Assembly (NCBI RefSeq): GCF_947498095.1
Contig: NZ_CANMJE010000005.1
Span: forward strand, 182,101 to 246,100
DNA length: 64,000 bases
From: an uncultured Shimia sp.
GTDB lineage: Bacteria > Pseudomonadota > Alphaproteobacteria > Rhodobacterales > Rhodobacteraceae
Direction: 5' to 3'
Position numbers and translations under genes: made by a program. The notes below the pieces were generated by a model. That model was not told the DNA's origin. It saw only the letters and a program-made list of their open reading frames with translations, and did no database searches. Below, in pieces: positions 1 to 9,235 of the stretch (positions are counted from its first letter, which is position 1; the number at the start of each line of letters is the position of its first letter).

Positions 1-1
1 A

Positions 2-667
2 GTCTATGTTTTTGGCACGTTGGGCCTGTTTGGCTACCACGCGCTCTATTTCAGCGCCCTTCGTCTCGCACCTGCCGCCGAAGCCGGATTGATCGCCTAC
101 CTGTGGCCGCTGCTGATCGTACTCTTATCAGGGCTATTGCCGGGCGAGCACCTGCGCGCGGGACATCTGATTGGTGCGCTCTGTGGCTTCATTGGTGCAG
201 CTCTCATCATTCAAGGCGGCGGTGGTGGCTTCAATGCCGAAGCCCTTCCCGGCTATCTCTTGGCACTGGCTTGCGCTTTGACGTGGTCGGGGTATTCGGT
301 GATGTCGCGCAAGCTGGGCGACGCACCAACCGAAACTGTCGCAGTTTTTTGCGTGGCAACGGCAATTCTATCTGTGGTGATGCATTTGCTGACCGAAACG
401 ACCATCTGGCCGCAAGGCACCTTGGGTTGGGCATCAGCCATTGGTTTGGGGCTCGGCCCGGTTGGGCTGGCGTTCTATGTCTGGGATATCGGGGTGAAAC
501 GCGGTGACATACAGCTCTTGGGCACGGCGTCTTATGCAGCGCCCCTGTTGTCCACTTTGATTCTCGTGGCGGTCGGCGTCGCCGAGCCCAGCTGGTTGCT
601 GGGCGCAGCGACCCTTTTGATTACGGGCGGTGCCGTGATCGCGGCGCGCGCCAGTTTGAAAGACTGA
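2..667 (+). CDS. EamA/DMT-family permease, 5'-truncated
   Basis: C-terminal part (about 221 residues) of an inner-membrane drug/metabolite-transporter (EamA) protein. The open frame continues to the left edge, so the first residues are missing and the TTG at 20 is probably internal. Alternating hydrophobic helices and short loops are visible, and the halves contain the motifs SGYSVMSRKLGD and GTASYAAPLLSTL typical of EamA repeats. Members export amino acids or other metabolites; the aromatic-amino-acid exporter YddG has this look, but the substrate cannot be read from sequence. It converges on the small DUF465 gene, whose stop follows immediately. Confidence 0.85.
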   Translation, partial: VYVFGTLGLFGYHALYFSALRLAPAAEAGLIAYLWPLLIVLLSGLLPGEHLRAGHLIGALCGFIGAALIIQGGGGGFNAEALPGYLLALACALTWSGYSVMSRKLGDAPTETVAVFCVATAILSVVMHLLTETTIWPQGTLGWASAIGLGLGPVGLAFYVWDIGVKRGDIQLLGTASYAAPLLSTLILVAVGVAEPSWLLGAATLLITGGAVIAARASLKD

Positions 668-832
668 TCAGACGGATAGTCGTTCGATTTCTTCTTTGAT
701 CTTCAGCTTTTGCTTTTTCATTTCGGCAATGTCGAAGTCGCTGGATCCGGGTGCACGTTGTTCGGCTTCGACTTGGTCCGAGAGGGCTTCGTGTTTCCGT
801 TTCAGTTCTTCCAAATGCGAGCTTACGCTCAT
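668..832 (-). CDS. YdcH/DUF465-family small protein
   Basis: A 54-residue charged, helical protein (MSVSSHLEELKRKHE...) with the heptad character of the DUF465/YdcH family, whose function is unknown. The open frame extends further upstream, but an AGGAGG Shine-Dalgarno sequence lies just before the ATG at 832, and the translation upstream of that ATG looks non-coding. It converges on the EamA gene. The 237 bases between this start and the next gene hold nothing I can identify beyond a presumed promoter. Confidence 0.8.
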   Translation of the reverse strand: MSVSSHLEELKRKHEALSDQVEAEQRAPGSSDFDIAEMKKQKLKIKEEIERLSV

Positions 833-1069
833 GGCAGTCCTCCTCTCAAATGTGTTGTCTACGTTCTCAGTGCAGCACAAATTTCTCGATCTGTCACGAC
901 ACTTACATATAAATCTGGGTTGGATTTTTGGCATTTCCAGATGCCGAGCCCGAGGAATTTCACACAATGCCGAATTTGTCGCATTCAAGACGTTGAAACC
1001 AAAGCGTTTCGCTCAAAAACCATCCCATGTCTCAGCCCTCTTATCAGCATGTCAGTGCATGAGCAGGAT

Positions 1070-1834
1070 TCAGCGCCCTTTGAATTCTAACGCGGCACCC
1101 TCTCGCAGAACCGCGCGAATCCGCGGCGTATAGCTTTCGCGATCCCTGTCGTGCTGATCCCCGTCATGCATCACAACGGGGGCATGCAGCCGAAACGCGG
1201 CGCGCCCCCCTTTTCGGGCCCGTACCAGAACCAAACCCGCCTCTCTTCCGGGGCGCGGCTGCAACGGCAGGACTTCGATCGATCCCAGAACGCTCGACAT
1301 GGCACTCAAGAGATCCGGCAAGCGCTCAGCACGGTGGACAAAGCTCGCATGGCCCTTGGGCGCAAGGCGTTTTGCAGCCACTTGCACCCAAGCCTCAAGC
1401 GGCGTCGCTTCGCCCATAGCGATCTCGCGCCCGTCGTCTTCTGAACGCGTGGACGCCGCCCTGTCAAAGTAGGGCGGGTTGGCAATAACGTGGTCAAAGC
1501 TTTGCTGGCGCAAAGTGTCGGGAAGATGGTTCAGATCTGCCTCAACCACACTGAAATCCAATGCATTGGCACGCCCATTTTCCTGCGCCAGATGCGCATA
1601 CACCGGCTGCACCTCAACGCCGGTCAGCCGCAGCCCGGGCACACGTCGCCCCAAACACAGGCTTGCGGTCCCAACACCGCAGCCCAACTCAAGCACGGAT
1701 TGCCCGGCCAGCGCCGGGACGGACGCCGCTAAAAGTACGGGATCCACCCCGGCGCGATACCCTTTGGCGGGTTGGCGAATGTGCAGGTGCCCGCCCAGAT
1801 AGGCGTTGAATGTGGTGGGGTCGGAAACGGTCAT
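1070..1834 (-). CDS. tRNA1(Val) (adenine37-N6)-methyltransferase-like protein
   Basis: A 254-residue class I SAM-dependent methyltransferase of the TrmN6/YfiC type. Motif I is LELGCGVGTASL (about residues 48-59), an acidic post-I residue follows in LTGVEVQ, and the catalytic IANPPYFD (NPPY) motif sits near residue 115; NPPY marks transfer to a planar exocyclic amine. The family methylates A37 of tRNA-Val in E. coli. Its start overlaps the end of the upstream DUF2007 gene by four bases, so the two are translationally coupled. Other NPPY methyltransferases cannot be excluded. Confidence 0.8.
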   Translation of the reverse strand: MTVSDPTTFNAYLGGHLHIRQPAKGYRAGVDPVLLAASVPALAGQSVLELGCGVGTASLCLGRRVPGLRLTGVEVQPVYAHLAQENGRANALDFSVVEADLNHLPDTLRQQSFDHVIANPPYFDRAASTRSEDDGREIAMGEATPLEAWVQVAAKRLAPKGHASFVHRAERLPDLLSAMSSVLGSIEVLPLQPRPGREAGLVLVRARKGGRAAFRLHAPVVMHDGDQHDRDRESYTPRIRAVLREGAALEFKGR

Positions 1835-2046
1835 ACGCCCAGCGGAATCTCATTGTCGCGCATGACTCTTTCCGCCCGTGTCCATTCATCCGTACGCACC
1901 ATCAGGCGGCGCGGAAAAATTCCTATAGAGCCTTCGAGAATGCTCATATTTACGTCCATTTCAAAGCAGTCTATACCCTCCCCCTGAAGAAGGGCTGAGG
2001 CAAAGGCGATGATCGTCGGGTCGTTGCTGCGAAGAAGCTCTTTCAT
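1831..2046 (-). CDS. DUF2007 putative signal-transducing protein
   Basis: A 71-residue protein starting MKELLRSNDPTIIAFASALL, with the pattern of the DUF2007 domain (a small, ACT-like alpha/beta fold; role unknown). I chose the ATG at 2046 because it gives the usual family length and leaves a 54-base gap to the divergent ispB. It overlaps the methyltransferase gene by four bases (ATGA type). Confidence 0.8.
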   Translation of the reverse strand: MKELLRSNDPTIIAFASALLQGEGIDCFEMDVNMSILEGSIGIFPRRLMVRTDEWTRAERVMRDNEIPLGV

Positions 2047-2100
2047 ACCGAGATTTAAGGGCAGGTCTGCGGGGATGTCGAGACCTGAGACGGGGGAGTG

Positions 2101-3102
2101 ATGGGCCTGGACCACGCCGCAACCAAACCACACGAAGCATTAAGTGCCGTTTTGGCCGATGAAATGCAGGCCGTGAACGATCTGATTCAGGATCGCATGG
2201 CCAGCAAACATGCGCCCCGGATTCCTGAGGTTACTGCGCATTTGGTGAACGCTGGCGGCAAACGCTTGCGCCCGATGCTGACGCTGGCTGCTGCCAAGCT
2301 CTGCGGCTATGACGGCCCCTATCACGTGCATCTGGCAGCCACGGTCGAGTTCATTCACACCGCGACGCTGCTGCATGACGATGTCGTCGACGAGAGCGCA
2401 CAACGACGTGGGCGCCCCACGGCGAATCTGTTGTGGGATAATAAGTCTTCGGTGTTGGTGGGGGATTACCTGTTCTCGCGCTCGTTCCAGTTGATGACCG
2501 AGACCGGGTCTATCGACGTCCTGCGGATTCTGTCCAATGCTTCGGCCACCATTGCCGAAGGCGAGGTCCTGCAGTTGACAGCCGCACAAGACCTTCGCAC
2601 GGATGAGAGCGTTTATCTGCAAGTTGTGCGCGGCAAAACCGCCGCGCTGTTTTCTGCAGCAACTGAGGTTGGCGGCGTCATTGCCGATGCCGACCCGGCC
2701 CATGTGCAGGCCTTGTTTGACTATGGCGACGCTTTGGGCATCGCGTTTCAGATCGTTGACGATTTGTTAGACTACCAAGGTGACACTAAGGCCACTGGCA
2801 AAAACATTGGTGACGATTTCCGCGAGCGCAAACTAACGCTGCCCGTGATCAAAGCGGTGGCCAAAGCGGACGAGACCGAGCGGGCCTTTTGGGTAAAGAC
2901 CATCGAAAAGGGCAAGCAGGACGACGGTGATCTTGAGCACGCGCTTGAGCTATTGCACAAGCACGACACGCTGGAGGCCACCCGTCAGGATGCATTGGCT
3001 TGGACGGCTAAAGCCAAGGCTGCGATTGCCAAGTTGCCGGAGCATCAAATCCGGGGCCTGCTGAGTGACATCGCCGACTACGTGGTCGCGCGGGTCAACT
3101 AA
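2101..3102 (+). CDS. ispB: polyprenyl diphosphate synthase (octa/decaprenyl)
   Basis: A 333-residue trans-isoprenyl diphosphate synthase making the long side chain of ubiquinone. It shows both aspartate-rich motifs: DDVVDESAQRRGRPT (FARM, near residue 95) and DDLLDYQGD (SARM, near residue 220), plus GGKRLRP near the N terminus. ATG at 2101 is preceded by a GGGGGAG Shine-Dalgarno; a GTG one codon upstream is possible. Roseobacters use ubiquinone-10, so decaprenyl is the likely product. It fits with ubiA (36991-37968) and ispE in the same window. Confidence 0.93.
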   Translation: MGLDHAATKPHEALSAVLADEMQAVNDLIQDRMASKHAPRIPEVTAHLVNAGGKRLRPMLTLAAAKLCGYDGPYHVHLAATVEFIHTATLLHDDVVDESAQRRGRPTANLLWDNKSSVLVGDYLFSRSFQLMTETGSIDVLRILSNASATIAEGEVLQLTAAQDLRTDESVYLQVVRGKTAALFSAATEVGGVIADADPAHVQALFDYGDALGIAFQIVDDLLDYQGDTKATGKNIGDDFRERKLTLPVIKAVAKADETERAFWVKTIEKGKQDDGDLEHALELLHKHDTLEATRQDALAWTAKAKAAIAKLPEHQIRGLLSDIADYVVARVN

Positions 3103-3149
3103 GGCAGGGAGCTGTCCTCCTCTTGGCCTTTGGCCAAAAGAAGTCCTGT

Positions 3150-3986
3150 TCATTGCGCTTGGGTCGGAACGATCCACCAGTTGGGAAAGGCCCGTTGCAA
3201 TTGCTTAAGTGCGCTGTCCCGTACGCCCGTGTCAGCGTAAAGGCCGAAACAGGTGGCCCCCGACCCCGACATTCGTGACAAAGTACAACCTTGGCTTTCC
3301 CTTAGTGCTTGCAACACCGTGCCGATCACCGGCTGAGCGACAATGGCGGGCATTTCCAGATCATTGCGCTGCGACGCAAGCCATGACACCGCCGCTTTGC
3401 GATCCGTCCAGTCTGGCAGGGCGTCAGGCATCGCCGGATTGTCTTTGCGCGACAGAGCCTGAAACACGGGGCCCGTCGGAACCACAACGCGGGGATTGAT
3501 CAGGATCATTGGCCAGTCAGCTTGTCCGCCAATCGGCGTGACCTGTTCGCCAATACCCTGCATCCGCGTTAAGGAGTCTTCCATGCAAACAGGAACGTCC
3601 GCGCCCAGCCCCAATAGATCATCCATGTTCGTGGCGGGCAGGTCGTAGAGCGCTGTCAACGCCCGGATCGTGGCCGCGGCATCTGACGACCCACCACCGA
3701 TACCCGCTGCCGCAGGCAGGTGCTTGTCTAACGTGATGTGCGCGGGAGCTCCCAAAAGTGATACCGCCCTTAGCACCAGATTGCTTGCGTCGGTCGGTAC
3801 ACCAGCAGCCATTGGTCCGGTCACTGTCAGAGAGGTTTCTTCAGCTTTCTCAACCGTGATCCTGTCACCAATATCCGCAAACATCACCAGCGAATCCAGC
3901 AGATGACAGCCATCGGCTCGCTGGCAGGTCACGTGAAGTGTCAGATTGATTTTGGCAGGCGCGAATGCCTCAACCGTCATTGGCAA
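3150..3986 (-). CDS. ispE: 4-diphosphocytidyl-2-C-methyl-D-erythritol kinase
   Basis: A 278-residue GHMP-superfamily kinase of the MEP isoprenoid pathway. The N terminus AFAPAKINLTLHV and the phosphate-binding loop PAAAGIGGGSSDAAAT (about residues 90-105) are diagnostic, and the C terminus carries the third GHMP motif MSGSGATCFGLY. Its start overlaps the end of the upstream TPR gene by 17 bases, or by 11 if the second methionine is used, so it is probably cotranscribed with it. It converges on ispB. Confidence 0.94.
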   Translation of the reverse strand: MPMTVEAFAPAKINLTLHVTCQRADGCHLLDSLVMFADIGDRITVEKAEETSLTVTGPMAAGVPTDASNLVLRAVSLLGAPAHITLDKHLPAAAGIGGGSSDAAATIRALTALYDLPATNMDDLLGLGADVPVCMEDSLTRMQGIGEQVTPIGGQADWPMILINPRVVVPTGPVFQALSRKDNPAMPDALPDWTDRKAAVSWLASQRNDLEMPAIVAQPVIGTVLQALRESQGCTLSRMSGSGATCFGLYADTGVRDSALKQLQRAFPNWWIVPTQAQ

Positions 3987-5679
3987 CCTTCAAAGGGTCA
4001 GAACCTTCTTCTTCCAGAACCACGTCCAAACCAACCTCCAGTTTGCGACGGATACGGTCAGGTTTGGCTTCTTCGGCAGTTTCTTCATCAACAAAGGACA
4101 GCGCACGCTTCCACTGGAATTCAGCCTCAAGCGTACGGCCCACCGCCCAATAGACATCACCCAAATGGTCATTCACCACCGGATCGATCGGCATCAACTC
4201 TGCCGCACGTTCCATGTGATCAACCGCTTCATCGTAGCGACCAAGCCGATAGAGCACCCAGCCAAGGGAATCGACGATGTACCCCGAGTCCGGTTGTGCT
4301 GCGACAGCGCGTTCAATCATGTTCAACGCTTCGTCCAGCTTGATCTGCTTCTCAACCAGTGAATACCCGAGGTAATTCAGAACCTGAGGCTGTTCTGGGT
4401 TCAACTCAAGTGCGGTTCGAAAATCAGCTTCGGATTTTCCCCAATCACCCATACGCTCATGGCCAATGCCCCGCGCATAGTACAGGAACCAACGGCTGCG
4501 GTCCTTTTCCGAGGACAGGTCGAGCGCGCGATTATACGCGACAACAGCACCTGCGAAATCCCGTTGTTGGCGCAGCATATCGCCCAGTGACGAGTGCACG
4601 ATGGACAGATCTCCGTGGCTACGCGCCAACTGTTCCAAGACTTCAATTGCGGCTTCAGGCTTGTCCGCGCGCCGCAGCGCCTCGGCCCGTCCTAACTCGG
4701 CCGCGTGGTATGAGGGATGATCCTGCGGTACCTGCTTATAGGCTTTGGTCGACAGATCGTATTGGCCCAATTGTTCCAACAGGCCTGCAGACAGCAGCAG
4801 CGCTTCGAAGTGGTCTGGACGCAGATATTGCGCGATCCGCGAATACAGCAATACGTAATCGGGCGCGGCCTCGTTCTCGAGTGCACGGGCCAAGGTAAAG
4901 AACACTTCCGCGACACCATCTGTGGCCCCGCGAACATGGGTAAACGGCAGACGTTCACCTGCGGCAAGGCGGGTGCGGGCGTTTTCCAGATCGGGATCCA
5001 AATCGCCCTGGAACATCTCATCCATCATGGCGACCGCATCCTCGTTGCGGTCAAGCTGCGATAGAATCTCCAGAAGCGCCATGATCCCACGGCGGGTATT
5101 CTGAATCGCTCCGTTTTCTTGATTGGCATAGATTGCCTCGGCGCCCTCATAATCACCAACAGATGCCAGCGCGAGCGCCTTGTGATAGGCGGCAAAGCCC
5201 GAAAATCCTGGTTCCTTTGCGACCGAGTCAAAGGCCTCTAGGGCCTGTGTCATGTCGCCGGCACCCATATGCGCCCAAGCCGTAATCAGACCATCCACTA
5301 GATGCCCGATGCCGTCATCGTTGGCCAGCGCGTCCAGCAAGGTGGCATAGTCCCCCTGCTTTACCCAACCCGCAGCCACGACCATTTCAGCCAGTTGGCT
5401 TTCCAGCCCATCATTGACGATCTTGCGCGCCACAGGCAGCGCAGTCTCAAGATTGCCGGTCGAGAGGTACGCCAGAACCGCGCTTTCCAGCAAAAGCGGG
5501 TTTGACGGATCCCGGGCCAGTGCACGGGTGTAATACCGCGCCGCAGTCTCATAATCGCTTGCATAGGTCGCCTGCCGGGCCGCCAGATAGCTACCAGACA
5601 AACCGTCCGCCGAAGCAGGCAGTGCCGTCCCAGTCAAAAGCAAGGTAAGAGTCAGTTTTCGGATGAATGACGTGGCCAC
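3970..5679 (-). CDS. secreted TPR-repeat protein
   Basis: About 569 residues: an N-terminal signal peptide (FIRKLTLTLLLTGTALPASADG) followed by a chain of tetratricopeptide repeats over nearly the whole length, e.g. YETAARYYTRALARDPSNP and SLGWVLYRLGRYDEAVDHMERA. TPR arrays bind other proteins, here in the periplasm or at the envelope; no enzymatic domain is visible. I prefer the GTG at 5679, which has GGGAG upstream and puts the signal peptide at the N terminus. The ATG at 5724 lacks a ribosome-binding site. It precedes ispE on the same strand. Confidence 0.85.
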   Translation of the reverse strand: MATSFIRKLTLTLLLTGTALPASADGLSGSYLAARQATYASDYETAARYYTRALARDPSNPLLLESAVLAYLSTGNLETALPVARKIVNDGLESQLAEMVVAAGWVKQGDYATLLDALANDDGIGHLVDGLITAWAHMGAGDMTQALEAFDSVAKEPGFSGFAAYHKALALASVGDYEGAEAIYANQENGAIQNTRRGIMALLEILSQLDRNEDAVAMMDEMFQGDLDPDLENARTRLAAGERLPFTHVRGATDGVAEVFFTLARALENEAAPDYVLLYSRIAQYLRPDHFEALLLSAGLLEQLGQYDLSTKAYKQVPQDHPSYHAAELGRAEALRRADKPEAAIEVLEQLARSHGDLSIVHSSLGDMLRQQRDFAGAVVAYNRALDLSSEKDRSRWFLYYARGIGHERMGDWGKSEADFRTALELNPEQPQVLNYLGYSLVEKQIKLDEALNMIERAVAAQPDSGYIVDSLGWVLYRLGRYDEAVDHMERAAELMPIDPVVNDHLGDVYWAVGRTLEAEFQWKRALSFVDEETAEEAKPDRIRRKLEVGLDVVLEEEGSDPLKVANDG

Positions 5680-5750
5680 ACGAGGCTCCCTAAAATAGCG
5701 CTGCCTGCAAAAGGTAATGCGCATGTAGTGAAACGGCAATGCCAGAAGGC

Positions 5751-5777
5751 AAAAGGGCCGCCCGTAGGCAGCCCTTT
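5751..5777 (-). terminator. rho-independent terminator of etfD
   Basis: Read on the minus strand: an 11-bp GC-rich stem (AAAGGGCTGCC / GGCGGCCCTTT, one G-U pair), a four-base TACG loop, then a T run. It starts 20 bases after the ETF-QO stop and lies upstream of the TPR gene, so the two are separate transcription units. Confidence 0.85.
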
Positions 5778-5796
5778 CGATCACAAATTGGTCAGA

Positions 5797-7446
5797 TCAC
5801 ATATTTGGATAGTTCGGCCCGTCGCCACCCTGGGGGGTGACCCAGGTGATATTCTGGCTTGGGTCTTTGATATCGCAGGTTTTGCAATGCACGCAGTTCT
5901 GGAAATTGATGACAAAGCGCGGGTCTTTGCCCTCTTCCTCGACGATCTCATATACGCCTGCCGGGCAATACCGTTGAGCAGGTTCTGCATATTTCGGCAG
6001 GTTAACCCCAACCGGGATGCTGTCATCGCCCAGTCGCAGATGGCAGGGCTGGCTTTCTTCGTGGTTGGTCATCGCAAAGGACACGTTGGTCAAGCGATCA
6101 AATGACAGCTTTCCGTCAGGTTTGGGATAGTCGATGATTTTGTGCTTGTCGGCAGCCTCGGTTGCGTCGGCATCGTTTTTGCCATGGCCCAATGTTCCGA
6201 GCAGTGAAAAGCCCAGCGTGTTGGTCCACATGTCCAATCCGCCCAGCATCAGCGATGCCGTCAGGCCCCACTTCGACCAGATTGGTTTGACGTTACGAAC
6301 CTTCTTCAGGTCTTTGCCGATGGCGCCGGTGCGCACTTCGGTTTCGTAGTCATTCAACTCATCGCCCGAACGACCCTCTTTGATCGCGGCAACGGCGGCT
6401 TCTGCTGCAGCCATGCCCGACAGCATCGCGTTGTGGTTGCCCTTAATGCGCGGCACGTTGACCATGCCAACCGAGCAACCCAACAGGGCCGCACCCGGCG
6501 CCACCATCTTGGGCATCGATTGGAAACCACCCTCGGAAATGGCCCGCGCGCCATAAGCCACGCGCTTACCACCCTCCAGCAACTCAGCAACCATTGGATG
6601 GTGCTTGAGGCGTTGGAATTCCATGTAGGGGAACAAATGCGGGTTCTTGTAGTTCAGGTGCACCACAAAGCCGATGAAGATCTGGTTGTTCTCCATGTGA
6701 TAGATGAACGAACCGCCCCCTGCATTGCTACCCAAAGGCCAGCCCATCGTGTGCGTCACAGTGCCTTCTTTGTGCTTGGCCGGGTCGATCTCCCAGATCT
6801 CCTTCATGCCCAAGCCAAATTTCTGGGGTTCTTTGCCCTTTTGCAGGTCGTACTTGCCGATGATTTCTTTCGCGAGAGACCCGCGCACACCTTCCGAGAT
6901 AAAGACGTATTTGCCGTGCAGTTCCATGCCCGGCTCAGTGCCTTCACCGATCGAGCCGTCCGCTTCCAGACCGAAGACACCGGCGACCACGCCTTTGACT
7001 TCGCCATTATCGCCGTAGACCAACTCAGAACAGGCCATGCCGGGGAAGATTTCTACGCCCAGCTCTTCAGCTTGCTCAGCCATCCAGCGACAGACATTGC
7101 CCATCGACACGATGTAGTTGCCGTGGTTGTTCATCAGCGGCGGCATCGGGAAGTTGGGGATACGAATCTCGCCCGCTTCACCCAACATGTAGAAATTGTC
7201 GGCTTCGACCGGCACATTGAGCGGCGCGCCCTTCTCTTTCCAGTCTGGAATCAGTTTGTTCAAACCAGAGGGATCCAGCACAGCACCCGACAGGATATGT
7301 GCACCCACTTCCGACCCTTTTTCCAGAACAACAACGTTCAGATCAGCGTCCAGTTGCTTCAGACGGATCGCCGCAGACAGGCCCGCGGGACCCGCACCAA
7401 CGATGACGACGTCATACTCCATTGCTTCGCGTTCGATCTCGGCCAT
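5797..7446 (-). CDS. etfD: electron transfer flavoprotein-ubiquinone oxidoreductase
   Basis: A 549-residue monotopic membrane flavoprotein that passes electrons from ETF (acyl-CoA and other dehydrogenases) to ubiquinone. An FAD-binding GAGPAGLSAAIRLKQ motif lies at about residues 17-31. The C-terminal [4Fe-4S] domain has Cys494, Cys518, Cys521 and Cys524 (CPAGVYE ... NCVHCKTCDIKDP). Length and domain order match the family. It has its own downstream hairpin terminator and no cotranscribed ETF genes here. It would serve the acyl-CoA dehydrogenase encoded at 16039-17757. Confidence 0.95.
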   Translation of the reverse strand: MAEIEREAMEYDVVIVGAGPAGLSAAIRLKQLDADLNVVVLEKGSEVGAHILSGAVLDPSGLNKLIPDWKEKGAPLNVPVEADNFYMLGEAGEIRIPNFPMPPLMNNHGNYIVSMGNVCRWMAEQAEELGVEIFPGMACSELVYGDNGEVKGVVAGVFGLEADGSIGEGTEPGMELHGKYVFISEGVRGSLAKEIIGKYDLQKGKEPQKFGLGMKEIWEIDPAKHKEGTVTHTMGWPLGSNAGGGSFIYHMENNQIFIGFVVHLNYKNPHLFPYMEFQRLKHHPMVAELLEGGKRVAYGARAISEGGFQSMPKMVAPGAALLGCSVGMVNVPRIKGNHNAMLSGMAAAEAAVAAIKEGRSGDELNDYETEVRTGAIGKDLKKVRNVKPIWSKWGLTASLMLGGLDMWTNTLGFSLLGTLGHGKNDADATEAADKHKIIDYPKPDGKLSFDRLTNVSFAMTNHEESQPCHLRLGDDSIPVGVNLPKYAEPAQRYCPAGVYEIVEEEGKDPRFVINFQNCVHCKTCDIKDPSQNITWVTPQGGDGPNYPNM

Positions 7447-7703
7447 TTGGGCATCCTTCCTTCCGGTGACTGACGGAAATAATCTTTCGCGAGTGCTAGC
7501 GCTTTTTGCAACAAACCGTCAATTGGAACCCGACGACAAAAGGTCACAAAACGCCAATTAACGTTGCGAATTTGCCTATTTGCACTTGCAAAGGGATTGG
7601 TCCCTTGCTTTTGAAAGAGCGCTCGGGGCACTCTCGGGTCAACAAAAGTTAAAAATGCGGTCCGCACCGAAAGGTGGGACAACTGAAAATCGGGACTTAA
7701 CCC

Positions 7704-8174
7704 ATGGAAAAACTACCAATGACCCGCGCTGGGCACACCGCGCTGGAAGCAGAATTGAAGCAGCTCAAGACCACTGAGCGCCCGGCCATCATCGAGGCTA
7801 TCGCGACCGCGCGCGAATTGGGTGACCTGAAAGAAAATGCCGAGTACCACTCGGCACGCGAAAAACAGGGCTTCATCGAGGGCCGCATCAAGGAACTCGA
7901 AGGTGCGATTTCGTTGGCAGAGGTGATTGACCCGTCCACGCTCTCTGGCACGATCAAATTTGGTGCCACCGTCACGCTGGTTGACGAGGACACCGACGAA
8001 GAAAAGACCTGGCAAATCGTCGGCGAACACGAAGCCAATATCGAAAAGGGTCTCTTGAACATCAAATCTCCCCTTGCGCGCGCGCTGATTGGCAAGGATG
8101 AAGGCGACAGCGTCGAAGTCCGCACCCCGGGCGGCGAGCGCAGTTATGAAGTTCTGACAATCGCCTTCAGCTAG
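7704..8174 (+). CDS. greA: transcription elongation factor GreA
   Basis: A 156-residue GreA: N-terminal antiparallel coiled coil (residues 1-75, with the tip motif [14 protein letters not shown] that carries the acidic residues inserted into the RNA polymerase secondary channel) and C-terminal FKBP-like domain ([17 protein letters not shown] ... [18 protein letters not shown]). It rescues backtracked elongation complexes. The 257 bases upstream, shared with the divergent etfD, must hold both promoters; I found no clear sigma-70 boxes. Confidence 0.96.
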   Translation: MEKLPMTRAGHTALEAELKQLKTTERPAIIEAIATARELGDLKENAEYHSAREKQGFIEGRIKELEGAISLAEVIDPSTLSGTIKFGATVTLVDEDTDEEKTWQIVGEHEANIEKGLLNIKSPLARALIGKDEGDSVEVRTPGGERSYEVLTIAFS

Positions 8175-8209
8175 GGTAAAATGACCGTAGCAATGGCACC
8201 GGAATGGCC

Positions 8210-9229
8210 ATGAGTGACGAAAAAGAAAGCCGCCCGACACCGCTCGGGATTTATGACAAACCCTCGCGCCAGATGGTGACGGGGGTCGAGGTCATTGCCA
8301 TTGTGCTGTCCGGCATCTGGCTGGCTGGAACAGCGATCTTTTTCCTAATTCTTGGCGGCGCACCCGGCGAAGGCGACTCGCTGCAGTTTGTCATGACGAT
8401 GCTTGCTGTGTTCATGCCGGTTGCAATGATCTGGGTGGCCGCAACAGCAGCCCGATCCAGCCGGATCATGCGCGAAGAAAGTGCGCGCCTACAGGCCGCC
8501 ATTGATGCCATGCGCCGGACCTATGTGTCCCAAACCCAAGGCGTCCCTATTGCGACAGGGGCTGAACCTTCGGTGACGCGCAAGCTGGACGAGATTGCAG
8601 CAGCACAACGCAAAACTGAAACGGCGCTGGCCACATTTAGCTCGTCTCGCGATCACAATCCCGGCATTCGCAAAACCCCGGAACCAGAAGTGGCACAGGT
8701 CGATGCTGAAGATCAGGGCCTGTTGGCTTTGGGAACTCCGGTTGAAGATCTCTCACCACCGCTGGACCGCGAAGTATTCATCAGCGCCCTGAATTTCCCG
8801 GAAAACGCCGAAGACAAAGTTGGGTTCGCCGCGCTTCGCAAAGCACTTAAGGATCGGCAGGCCTCGCAGCTTATCCAAGCCGCGCAAGATGTTCTGACTC
8901 TGCTCAGCCAGGATGGCATCTACATGGATGACCTGCGCCCGGATCTGGCCCGTCCGGAAATCTGGCGCCGTTTTGCCGCCGGAGAGCGGGGGAGACAGAT
9001 CGCGCAACTGGGCGGCATTCGGGACAGGACGTCGCTGGCGCTGGCCGCCGGACGCATGAAACAAGACACGATCTTCCGCGATGCCGCACACCATTTCCTG
9101 CGCCGCTTTGATCGCACCTTTGTTGAGTTTGAGGAAACCGCCTCGGACGCGCAAATTGCTGCCCTCTCCGACACCCGCACCGCGCGCGCCTTTATGCTGC
9201 TGGGACGTGTGGCCGGGATTTTCGACTAA
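8210..9229 (+). CDS. conserved membrane protein with C-terminal helical domain
   Basis: About 339 residues, no recognised function. Two N-terminal transmembrane helices (VIAIVLSGIWLAGTAIFFLIL and VMTMLAVFMPVAMIWVA, about residues 25-75) are followed by a probable coiled coil (SSRIMREESARLQAAIDAMRR), a low-complexity linker and a charged alpha-helical cytoplasmic domain. Similar proteins are common beside greA in roseobacters (from memory). The start could also be the ATG at 8204. It converges on moeA. Confidence 0.75.
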   Translation: MSDEKESRPTPLGIYDKPSRQMVTGVEVIAIVLSGIWLAGTAIFFLILGGAPGEGDSLQFVMTMLAVFMPVAMIWVAATAARSSRIMREESARLQAAIDAMRRTYVSQTQGVPIATGAEPSVTRKLDEIAAAQRKTETALATFSSSRDHNPGIRKTPEPEVAQVDAEDQGLLALGTPVEDLSPPLDREVFISALNFPENAEDKVGFAALRKALKDRQASQLIQAAQDVLTLLSQDGIYMDDLRPDLARPEIWRRFAAGERGRQIAQLGGIRDRTSLALAAGRMKQDTIFRDAAHHFLRRFDRTFVEFEETASDAQIAALSDTRTARAFMLLGRVAGIFD

Positions 9230-9235
9230 GAAACC

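Noticed and set aside
6433..7473. Long plus-strand open frame (346 codons) opposite etfD
   Set aside because: It lies wholly antisense to a well-conserved ETF-QO gene and its translation has no domain-like pattern; it is a codon-bias shadow.
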